DNA of 11,045 nucleotides from Chloroflexota bacterium. Its GTDB lineage: Bacteria; Chloroflexota; Dehalococcoidia; Lucifugimonadales; Australimonadaceae. The stretch spans positions 1 to 11,045 of the forward strand of contig JACZSI010000051.1 in assembly GCA_022574265.1 (NCBI GenBank). The letters are read 5' to 3'. Shown piece by piece: positions 5,955 through 11,045 of the stretch (position 1 is its first letter; every line of letters begins with the position of its first letter). Made by a program: the position numbers and the translations under genes. Under the pieces are notes generated by a model. That model was not told the origin of the DNA, did not search any database, and saw nothing but the letters and a program-made list of their open reading frames with translations.

Positions 5955-6206
5955 ATGCCGGCCGAGACGGGAAAGCGCTTCGAGTGCCCGGAGCAGGGCG
6001 CGCAGTACATGGTCACCCGCGGCGGTGACGGGGAGCTCTCATGCGTCGCGGCACCCGAAGACGAGGCCGACCGGCTCGGTAAGCGCTACCAGGACGCGAA
6101 GACGGGGGTGACGGTCCTGTGCATCCGGGCGGGGGGCTCCCGCGTCTGCTGCGACGGAGCACCGATGGAGCTGCTCGCCGCCAAGACGCTGCCCTCGTCG
6201 GACTGA
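5955..6206 (+). CDS. 83-residue Cys-rich protein made of two related halves
   Basis: ATG at 5955 follows AGGGGGT at 7-base spacing and the promoter at 5918-5926; the in-frame ATG at 5925 overlaps the -10 box. Residues 6-36 (GKRFECPEQG...TRGGDGELSCVAAPE) align with residues 42-72 (GKRYQDAKTG...IRAGGSRVCCDGAPM) at a constant offset of 36. GKR[FY], a Gly, R-x-G and Cys30/Cys66 match. Five Cys (11, 30, 56, 65, 66) are present. The halves recall the small iron-binding N-terminal domain of desulfoferrodoxin (C-x2-C plus CC), but the second Cys of C-x2-C is missing in both (C-P-E-Q in the first), so iron binding is doubtful. The C-terminus is LPSSD. I do not know a function; the protein is probably cytoplasmic since no signal peptide is seen. 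Confidence 0.65.
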   Translation: MPAETGKRFECPEQGAQYMVTRGGDGELSCVAAPEDEADRLGKRYQDAKTGVTVLCIRAGGSRVCCDGAPMELLAAKTLPSSD

Positions 6207-6223
6207 CAAGGGCACAGCCCTTG
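6207..6223. terminator. Stem-loop between convergent genes
   Basis: CAAGGGC (6207-6213), ACA, GCCCTTG (6217-6223) form a perfect 7-bp stem right after the TGA of the 83-residue gene. No T-run follows, so termination efficiency is uncertain. It also lies downstream of lexA on the other strand. The remaining roughly 77 bases up to the lexA stop hold nothing I can name. Confidence 0.45.
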
Positions 6224-6300
6224 ACCCACTCGCCAGCGCCGACTGTGGCTTTTGACAGGCGCGACCAAGCGCTGGCCGCACCGCTGAACTGAACGGCGCT

Positions 6301-6945
6301 CTACTCTAGCCGGCGGATGACCGCGACGACCTTCCCGTACACGGCGACGTTCTCCGCGGGCACGACGATCGGGTCCATCTGCACGTTGGCCGGCTGGAGG
6401 CGGATGCGGTCGCCCTCGCGGTAGAACCGCTTCAGCGTCGCCTCCTCTTCGAGCTTCAGCCACGCCGCCACCATGTCGCCGTCGCGCGGGTCGGCCGTTG
6501 GCCGCAGCACGACGATGTCGCCGTCGTCGATGAGCGCGTCGATCATCGAGTAGCCCTTCACGCGCAGCGCGTACAGGTTCTCCGGCTGGCGCGGCGTCAG
6601 CTCCGGCGGCAGCGACACCGTCTCCACGTCCTCGGCGGCCAACTGCGCGGCCTCGGGCACGGGCATCGGCGAGCCGGCGGCGATCGCGCCGATGATCGGC
6701 ACGGAGATCAGCTCGACGGCCTTGTCCGGCTCGTCGCCCACGAGCTCGATCCCGCGGGAGATGTCGGGCGACCGGCGCAGGTAGCCCTCGCGCTCGAGGA
6801 TCCGCACGTTGTAGTCGACGACCGACGTGGAGCTGATGGCGCACCCCGCCTGGATCTCGCGGACCGACGGCATGTAGCTGTGGTCGGCGCGGTATGCGCG
6901 GATGAAGTCGAGTATCTGCTGCTGGCGTGGGCGGAGTGGGGGCAT
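6301..6945 (-). CDS. lexA: SOS repressor LexA
   Basis: LexA represses DNA-damage genes and cuts itself when RecA filaments form. The 214 residues from the ATG at 6945 show: an N-terminal winged helix-turn-helix (LRPRQQQILDFI, then SVREIQAGCAISSTSVVDYNV), the Ala-Gly cleavage site in AIAAGSP (Ala90-Gly91), the nucleophile Ser133 in VKGYSMID, and the general base Lys172 in ATLKRF. All parts needed for self-cleavage are intact. An ATG four codons upstream (6957) is possible, but it lacks a ribosome-binding site, while GAGG precedes the 6945 ATG at good spacing and the family begins this way. A GAAC-N4-GTTC box lies just upstream, so it represses itself. Confidence 0.95.
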   Translation of the reverse strand: MPPLRPRQQQILDFIRAYRADHSYMPSVREIQAGCAISSTSVVDYNVRILEREGYLRRSPDISRGIELVGDEPDKAVELISVPIIGAIAAGSPMPVPEAAQLAAEDVETVSLPPELTPRQPENLYALRVKGYSMIDALIDDGDIVVLRPTADPRDGDMVAAWLKLEEEATLKRFYREGDRIRLQPANVQMDPIVVPAENVAVYGKVVAVIRRLE

Positions 6946-6964
6946 GGCGCCTCGCATGGAGTTG

Positions 6965-6976
6965 GAACGTCTGTTC
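6965..6976. promoter_or_regulatory. LexA (SOS) box
   Basis: GAAC-GTCT-GTTC is a perfect match to the Gram-positive-type SOS box GAAC-N4-GTTC. It overlaps the transcription start predicted from the promoter at 6980-7009. Confidence 0.85.
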
Positions 6977-6979
6977 GCC

Positions 6980-7009
6980 AGCCTAGCGCTGCCCGCGCGT
7001 GCGCGTCAA
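6980..7009 (-). promoter_or_regulatory. lexA promoter
   Basis: On the minus strand TTGACG (complement of 7004-7009), an 18-base spacer and TAGGCT (complement of 6980-6985) put the start near 6973, inside the SOS box. The -35 overlaps an inverted repeat CAAC-N5-GTTG (7007-7019) that includes GAAC, possibly a degenerate second LexA site. Confidence 0.5.
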
Positions 7010-7064
7010 CGAACAGTTGTCCCACTTCGCGGGCGAACGGGGAGCCTGAGGCGGACGGTGGGGG

Positions 7065-7325
7065 TTACTCGGACGCCGTGGTCTTCGCGAGCCGCTTCAT
7101 CAGCCGCGACTTGCGGCGCGCGGCGTTGTTGCGGTGGATGACGCCCTTGGTGTCGGCGCGGTCGAGCGCGCTGATCGCCTGCGCGACGGCGGCCGCCGCC
7201 TCGGGGGCTTCGCCACCGTCCATGGCGCGGACGGCCTTGCGGACGGCGGTGCGTGTGGTGGAGCGCACCTGGCGGTTGGCGACGCGGCGGCGCTCCTGGA
7301 CTCGTGCGGTCTTCTTGGCGGGCAA
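7065..7325 (-). CDS. rpsT: 30S ribosomal protein S20
   Basis: This is an 86-residue, very basic protein that binds 16S rRNA near the 5' domain during 30S assembly. The N-terminus PAKKTARVQERRRVANRQVRS and the C-terminal IHRNNAARRKSRLMKRL are typical S20. The start is the TTG at 7325, which gives the family's usual M-P-A-K-K and has GAGGAG six bases upstream; no ATG fits. It follows rel by 38 bases and probably also has its own promoter over the rel stop. A rare TTG start on a ribosomal protein gene may tune output, since S20 autoregulates through a weak start codon (UUG) in E. coli. Confidence 0.93.
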   Translation of the reverse strand: MPAKKTARVQERRRVANRQVRSTTRTAVRKAVRAMDGGEAPEAAAAVAQAISALDRADTKGVIHRNNAARRKSRLMKRLAKTTASE

Positions 7326-7362
7326 CGCTAGCTCCTCAGAGTCACGGGACGTGTGCGCCACC

Positions 7363-7368
7363 ATTATG
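7363..7368 (-). promoter_or_regulatory. -10 box of rpsT over the rel stop codon
   Basis: CATAAT (complement of 7363-7368, 5 of 6 consensus bases) overlaps the rel TAA. A start near 7356 would give a leader of about 30 bases with GAGGAG. The -35 at proper spacing (TGGCGG) is poor. Read-through from rel is the alternative. Confidence 0.35.
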
Positions 7369-9598
7369 CCTGGTGAGGGGCTGCTCCGCCACCCTGCTCG
7401 GCCTTGCGGCGGCGGCGCGGGGCTTTGGCCTCGGCGGTCCGCCGGGGCGTCCGCAGCAGCTCGCGAGTGACGCTCTGCACGCCGCGCACGCCCTCGAGGC
7501 GCGAGAAGAGGCGCGAGAGCTGCTCGAGCGAGGCCACCTGCGCCGTGAAGTGCACCGTCACGCCCTCGTCGCTCACGTCCGTCCGCGAGCCCTGGATGTT
7601 GATGTGCTCGGCGGACGTCGCGCCGGTGATGTCGTGGAGCAGCCCCACGCGGTCGAATGCCTCCACCCGGAGGCGGACGGGGAAGAGCGTCCGAGCAGGG
7701 CTCCAGGAGACCGCGACCGTGCGGCCCCGGTCGCCGACCGAGGGGAGGTTCGTGCAGTCGGCGCGGTGCACCGTGACGCCGCGCGTTCGCGTCAAATAGC
7801 CCGTGATGTCGTCGCCCGGCAGCGGGTGACAGCACTCCGCCATGCGCGTCAGCAGGTCCCCGACCCCGAGCACCGTCACGCCCGTCGTGGTTGCGTCGGC
7901 AGCGGCCGAAGCCGGCGCCGGCTGCGGCGTCTCCGGCTCGGTCCCCGCGATGTGCTCGGCCACTTGCGCCATCGACACGAGGCCCCCGCCGACGGCAGCG
8001 TACAGGTCGTCGGCGGAGTCGAAGTGGAACATCCCGGCGATCGTTTTCACGTCGGTCCGCGAGCTCAGGCGCCGCAGCTCCCGCTTGAGGAGGTCGCGGC
8101 CTCGATCGACGTTCACCCCGCGCTCCTCGCGGCGGAACCAGGCGCGCACGGCGTGGCGGGCATTCGCGGTCTTGATGTAGCCGAGGTGCTTGTTGAGCCA
8201 GTCGAGGCTCGGCCCCCGCGCCACGCTGCTCGTCAGTATCTCGACGTTGTCGCCGTTGTGCAGCTGCGTGTCGAGCGAGACCAGCTTGCCGTTGACCTTG
8301 GCGCCGATGCAGCGGTGCCCCAGCTCCGTGTGGATGCGGTAGGCGAAGTCGATCGGCGTCGCGCCGGCCGGGAGCTCCTTGATCTCGTTCTTTGGCGTGT
8401 AGACGAAGACCTGGTCCCGGAAGACGTCGGTCTGCACCGTCTCGAGGAACTCCTCCGTGCCGCTGACCTCGTGCTGCCAGTCCAGCAGCTGCCGCAGCCA
8501 CGTCATGCGCTCGTCCGATCGCTGACTCTTCGGGCCCACGCCCTCCTTGTAGCCCCAGTGCGAGGCGACGCCGTATTCGGCGACCTCGTGCATGTCGTAC
8601 GTCCGCACCTGGACCTCCACCGGCAGCCCGCCGATGGAGCGGACCGAGGTGTGCAGCGACTGGTACAGGTTCTCCTTCGGGCCCGCGATATAGTCGTCGA
8701 ACTGGCCCGGCACCGGGCGCCAGAGCGTGTGGACGACGCCCAGGACGCCGTAGCAGTCCTGCACGGTGGGCACGAGCACGCGGACGGCGAACAGGTCGTA
8801 GATGTCCTTGAGCTGCTTGCCCTGGGCCTCGTAGGCCTGCGCCTTGGTATAGATGCCGTAGATGTGCTTGGGCCGTCCGGTGACCTCGGCCTCGAAGCCG
8901 GCGCGCTTGAGCTCGCCCGAGAGCACGTCGGTCACCTGCTCGACGTACGCCTCGCGCTCCTTCCGCTTGCTGGCCAGCAGCTTCGAGATCGCGCGGTACT
9001 GGTTCGGCTGGAGGTACCGGAACGCCTGGTCCTCCAGCTGCCACTTGATCTCGCCCATGCCCAGGCGGTGGGCCAGCGGGGCGTAGATGTCCAGCGTCTC
9101 CTGGGAGATGGCCACGCGGCGGGCCGGTGGGAGCGCGCCGAGCGTCTGCATGTTGTGCAAGCGGTCGGCCAGCTTGATCAGCACGACGCGGATGTCCTCC
9201 GCCATGGCGACGAGCATCTTGCGGACGCTCTCGGCCTGGGCGTCGTCGGCCGCGCGCAGCGGCTCCACCTCGTCGCTGGCGAGCGTGTCGAGCTTCGCCA
9301 GCTTCGTGACGCCGTCGACCAGGCGCGCGACCTCGTCGCCGAACTCAGTCCGCAGCTCGTCGAGGCTCACGCCGCAGTCCTCGATGACGTCGTGCAGCAG
9401 CGCCGCCGCGATCGTCGGCGCGTCGAGGGAGCGGTCCGCGAGGTACGTGGCGGCGCTGACCGGGTGGTCGATATACGGGCCGCCGGAACGCCGGCTCTGG
9501 CCCTTGTGGGCGCGGGTGGCATAGTCGAGCGCGCTCTGAACGAACGCGACCTTCTCGGCCGGCAGGTACGAGGCGACCTTGTCGAGCAGCTCCGACAT
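7364..9598 (-). CDS. rel: Bifunctional (p)ppGpp synthetase/hydrolase Rel
   Basis: Rel makes and degrades (p)ppGpp in the stringent response on the ribosome. The 744 residues show: an HD hydrolase domain with all metal residues (His45, His69-Asp70, Asp145); a synthetase domain (GRPKHIY near 241-247, Glu328 in EVQVRT, MHEVAEYG); a TGS domain (about 393-455); a Cys-rich domain (Cys589-Cys590, Cys615); and an ACT domain (641-712). A basic tail RRRRK follows. The catalytic loop reads QFDD (299-302) instead of the RxKD of bifunctional Rel or the ExDD of RelA. The frame runs open to 9967, but the ATG at 9598 lies seven bases after a perfect TATAAT, so a leaderless mRNA starting at that ATG is preferred; an ATG at 9607 falls inside the -10 box. 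rpsT follows by 38 bases. Confidence 0.95.
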   Translation of the reverse strand: MSELLDKVASYLPAEKVAFVQSALDYATRAHKGQSRRSGGPYIDHPVSAATYLADRSLDAPTIAAALLHDVIEDCGVSLDELRTEFGDEVARLVDGVTKLAKLDTLASDEVEPLRAADDAQAESVRKMLVAMAEDIRVVLIKLADRLHNMQTLGALPPARRVAISQETLDIYAPLAHRLGMGEIKWQLEDQAFRYLQPNQYRAISKLLASKRKEREAYVEQVTDVLSGELKRAGFEAEVTGRPKHIYGIYTKAQAYEAQGKQLKDIYDLFAVRVLVPTVQDCYGVLGVVHTLWRPVPGQFDDYIAGPKENLYQSLHTSVRSIGGLPVEVQVRTYDMHEVAEYGVASHWGYKEGVGPKSQRSDERMTWLRQLLDWQHEVSGTEEFLETVQTDVFRDQVFVYTPKNEIKELPAGATPIDFAYRIHTELGHRCIGAKVNGKLVSLDTQLHNGDNVEILTSSVARGPSLDWLNKHLGYIKTANARHAVRAWFRREERGVNVDRGRDLLKRELRRLSSRTDVKTIAGMFHFDSADDLYAAVGGGLVSMAQVAEHIAGTEPETPQPAPASAAADATTTGVTVLGVGDLLTRMAECCHPLPGDDITGYLTRTRGVTVHRADCTNLPSVGDRGRTVAVSWSPARTLFPVRLRVEAFDRVGLLHDITGATSAEHINIQGSRTDVSDEGVTVHFTAQVASLEQLSRLFSRLEGVRGVQSVTRELLRTPRRTAEAKAPRRRRKAEQGGGAAPHQA

Positions 9599-9605
9599 GT
9601 CACTC

Positions 9606-9611
9606 ATTATA
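9606..9611 (-). promoter_or_regulatory. -10 box of rel, leaderless start
   Basis: A perfect TATAAT (complement of 9606-9611) ends seven bases before the ATG at 9598, the ideal distance for transcription to begin at the A of that ATG. No -35 match is seen. A 10-bp palindrome CGGCATGCCG (9620-9629) lies in the -10/-35 spacer. Confidence 0.6.
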
Positions 9612-9687
9612 GGGGGGTGCGGCATGCCGATCGCGCAGGTGGGATACCGCCGGTCGCGCGGCCACGGGTCAACAAGCTCCCCGTTGG

Positions 9688-9715
9688 ATCCCGACCGACT
9701 GCAGTGGTCCGGGAT
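9688..9715. repeat. Hairpin in the rel-NYN intergenic region
   Basis: ATCCCGACC (9688-9696) pairs with GGT-C-CGGGAT (9706-9715), a 9-bp stem with one bulged C and a 9-base loop containing ACTGCAGT. It lies upstream of the NYN gene promoter and downstream of nothing transcribed toward it, so its role is unknown. The rest of 9612-9750 shows no gene. Confidence 0.4.
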
Positions 9716-9751
9716 AAGGGCATTCACTTGGTCGTGGTGCGATGGATGCTC

Positions 9752-9780
9752 TTGACAGCCTCCGTAGGGGCCCTTAGCAT
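9752..9780 (+). promoter_or_regulatory. Near-consensus promoter ahead of the NYN ribonuclease gene
   Basis: TTGACA (9752-9757) matches the -35 consensus fully, the spacer is exactly 17 bases, and the -10 is TAGCAT (9775-9780). Start expected near 9787. It is the only promoter in the window with a perfect -35. Confidence 0.65.
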
Positions 9781-9786
9781 CAAGGG

Positions 9787-9880
9787 TGCGAGGGGTACTG
9801 CTTCTCGCCATTTGCTCCCCGGTCGCTAGGCCGCAGATGGGGATTCGTCCCCTCCCTGTTGTCACCGGCCGGGGTTTTTT
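9787..9880 (+). ncRNA. Structured leader or small RNA ending in a terminator-like T-run
   Basis: From the predicted start the leader can fold as GCGAG/CTCGC (9788-9792/9804-9808), then CATTTGC/GCAGATG (9809-9815/9833-9839, one G-U), then a UUCG-capped hairpin GGGGA/TCCCC (9839-9843/9848-9852). CCGGGG (9869-9874) is followed by six T (9875-9880) and can pair with CCCCGG (9817-9822), which would disrupt the CATTTGC stem's loop. This looks like an attenuator or a roughly 94-nt RNA with its own terminator. It matches no RNA family I know (not SRP RNA, tmRNA, tRNA or T-box). Structure is seen on paper only; function is inference. Confidence 0.4.
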
Positions 9881-9899
9881 GTCCGCGAGAATCGATGCG

Positions 9900-10496
9900 A
9901 TGGCCCAACAACACCAGCCTCGAGCAATCGTCTTCTTTGACGGCCAGAACCTCTTCCGCGTGGCCAAGAACGCTTGGGAGCATCATGGCCCACCGTACGG
10001 GTGGCCTTGCTTCGACGTTGTGAAGCTGGCGCAAGCGTTGGTCGACCGTCTCGGTGGCCGCCAGCTCAGTCAGATAAGGTTCTACACCGGCGTCCCTACA
10101 TCCCGACAGAACGAGTTCTGGTCTCGGTTTTGGAGAAACAAGCTCTACGTCCTTGAGCAGCAAGGCGTTTACGTCTATCGGGGTCGGATCAGCAATGCCC
10201 AGGAGAAAGGGGTCGATGTGAGCATAGCCACCGACCTGCTTTGGCTGACCTACAAGCAGCAACTGGACATGGCGATCATCGTCAGCCAGGACTCTGACCT
10301 GGCGCCGGCTGTCGTGCGAGCGAAGGAGTTCGCCAAGGACCAAGGGAGATGGGTGACATTCGAATCTGCCTTCCCCGAGGCGCCGCACCGGTCTATCGGC
10401 GGTCCTAAAGCGCACCGTGGTATTGACGGCACCGACTGGGTGGTGATCGACAAGGCCACCTATGACGCGTGCATCGATCCGAGGGATTACAGGTAG
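9900..10496 (+). CDS. NYN-domain (LabA/DUF88-like) ribonuclease
   Basis: This is a 198-residue single-domain NYN protein of the PIN-like nuclease superfamily. Acidic residues expected for metal-dependent RNA cleavage are present: Asp14 in FFDGQN, Asp106 in KGVDVSIATDLL (with Asp112), and Asp131/Asp133 in SQDSDLAP. The ATG at 9900 puts the first strand (RAIVFFDGQN) at residues 8-17, as usual; the frame is open further upstream only through the leader and terminator. The ribosome-binding site is weak (GCGAGA). GC content is about 57%, well below the 70%-plus of the neighbours, which suggests acquisition from elsewhere. It sits between divergent rel and hisS. NYN proteins act in RNA turnover or in defence-like loci; which applies here cannot be told. 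Confidence 0.85.
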   Translation: MAQQHQPRAIVFFDGQNLFRVAKNAWEHHGPPYGWPCFDVVKLAQALVDRLGGRQLSQIRFYTGVPTSRQNEFWSRFWRNKLYVLEQQGVYVYRGRISNAQEKGVDVSIATDLLWLTYKQQLDMAIIVSQDSDLAPAVVRAKEFAKDQGRWVTFESAFPEAPHRSIGGPKAHRGIDGTDWVVIDKATYDACIDPRDYR

Positions 10497-10557
10497 CCAC
10501 ACCCAGCAACGGCCGCATCCATGCAAGATCGTTTCGGTTCGTTTCGCAACAGCCTCT

Positions 10558-10563
10558 TATAAT
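10558..10563 (+). promoter_or_regulatory. -10 box of hisS
   Basis: A perfect TATAAT at 10558-10563 gives a start near 10570 and a leader of about 49 bases. No good -35 is visible at 16-18 bases. The leader is too short for a T-box. Confidence 0.5.
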
Positions 10564-10618
10564 GGCCGCCGCCGGGCCCACGCCACGCGGCCCCGCGCCC
10601 ATGCGAGAGGCATCCTTC

Positions 10619-11045
10619 ATGTACCAGGCCCCCCGCGGCACCGCCGACATCCTGCCCGAAGACCAGCGCTACTGGTCCTACGTCGCCTCCGTCACCGCCG
10701 CCGCAGCCCACACCTCCGGCTACAGCCGCATCGACACGCCCACGTTCGAAGATACGGGCCTCTTCACCCGGACCGTCGGCGAAGAGACGGACATCGTCTC
10801 GAAGGAGATGTACAGCTTCGTGGACCGCGGCGGGCAGGAGGTGACGCTACGCCCCGAGGGCACCGCCGCCGTCTGCCGCGCCTACATCGAGCACGGGCTG
10901 CACAACCAGGCCCAGCCGGTGCGGCTCTACTACCTGGCGTCCATGTTCCGCTACGACCGCCCGCAAGCAGGGCGCTACCGGCAGTTCCACCAGTTCGGCG
11001 CCGAGGCCATCGGCGACGCCGCGGCGGCGGTCGACCTCGAGATGA
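10619..11045 (+). CDS. hisS: Histidyl-tRNA synthetase, 3' truncated
   Basis: HisRS charges tRNA-His. The 142 visible residues begin MYQAPRGTADILPEDQRYW, the usual class II HisRS opening, and continue with TLRPEGTA (ATP/histidine site) and motif 2, FRYDRPQAGRYRQFHQFGAE. The gene runs off the window end. The ATG at 10619 has GAGAGG at 8-base spacing; an in-frame ATG at 10601 would add six residues not found in the family. It follows the NYN gene by 122 bases with its own promoter. Confidence 0.95.
   Translation, partial: MYQAPRGTADILPEDQRYWSYVASVTAAAAHTSGYSRIDTPTFEDTGLFTRTVGEETDIVSKEMYSFVDRGGQEVTLRPEGTAAVCRAYIEHGLHNQAQPVRLYYLASMFRYDRPQAGRYRQFHQFGAEAIGDAAAAVDLEM

Noticed and set aside
7007..7019. 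Second LexA box at CAAC-GAACA-GTTG
   Set aside because: It has one GAAC half-site but no GTTC at four bases; it overlaps the -35 and may be chance.
7253..9829. 858-codon open frame antisense to rel
   Set aside because: It mirrors the rel codons in a high-GC gene where third-position G/C keeps the antisense frame open. The translation is rich in Arg, His and Val with no domain pattern, and the rel frame has all its motifs.
9787..9880. T-box, tRNA, SRP RNA or tmRNA in the NYN leader
   Set aside because: The AGGGUGG T-box core, the tRNA T-loop, the SRP GGAA loop and the tmRNA ends are all absent; only generic stems and a T-run are seen.
9599..9967. N-terminal extension of Rel to 9967
   Set aside because: The extension crosses the NYN promoter, leader and start on the other strand, has no conserved sequence, and the perfect TATAAT at 9606-9611 argues for a start at 9598.

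Overview
This window comes from a high-GC bacterial chromosome. Sampled 60-base lines give about 73% GC inside rel and about 53-62% (mean near 57%) inside one gene at 9900-10496. The gene set is LexA, bifunctional Rel, ribosomal protein S20, histidyl-tRNA synthetase, CsoR/CopA and a PspAB-like protein. A LexA box of the GAAC-N4-GTTC type, TTG starts and a probable leaderless mRNA are also present. Together these point to a non-proteobacterial, high-GC lineage. Chloroflexota (Dehalococcoidia-like) is my best guess and an actinobacterial relative the alternative; this is inference, because no rRNA is present.

Layout. (1) 1-448: the 3' part of a TlpA-like thiol-disulfide oxidoreductase on the plus strand. 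(2) 476-3511, minus strand: a copper-resistance operon csoR-copA-YHS. It reads from a promoter at 3571-3599 with a CsoR-type operator at 3541-3563 placed just after the predicted transcription start. csoR and copA overlap at their stop/start codons, and the small YHS gene follows copA after 85 bases. (3) 3630-3803: a 57-residue membrane protein, divergent from csoR and probably leaderless. Its stop codon overlaps that of the convergent PspAB-like gene (3800-4360). (4) 4459-5646, minus strand: a class I/II PLP aminotransferase with its own terminator. (5) 5647-5954: a divergent promoter region packed with palindromes, including a perfect 36-bp palindrome at 5740-5775 and a second related hairpin (a REP-like doublet), plus three GGCAGTGC sites 19 bases apart. 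(6) 5955-6206: an 83-residue Cys-rich protein made of two related halves. (7) 6301-9598, minus strand: lexA with its SOS box, rpsT (TTG start) and rel (probably leaderless). (8) 9599-9899: an intergenic region with hairpins and a near-consensus promoter, whose roughly 95-nt leader ends in a terminator-like T-run just before a lower-GC NYN-domain ribonuclease gene (9900-10496). (9) 10558-11045: promoter and 5' part of hisS, cut by the window end.

How the genes work together. The copper operon is a self-contained module: Cu(I) sensor, Cu(I) exporter and a small metal-binding YHS protein. lexA (SOS), rel (ppGpp stringent response) and rpsT form a housekeeping/stress block running in one direction. 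The NYN gene stands out by base composition and by its promoter, and looks like an insertion between rel and hisS. No CRISPR array, transposase, tRNA or rRNA was seen. The most interesting parts are the structured leader of the NYN RNase gene, the palindrome cluster between the divergent aminotransferase and 83-residue genes, and the duplicated Cys-rich protein.
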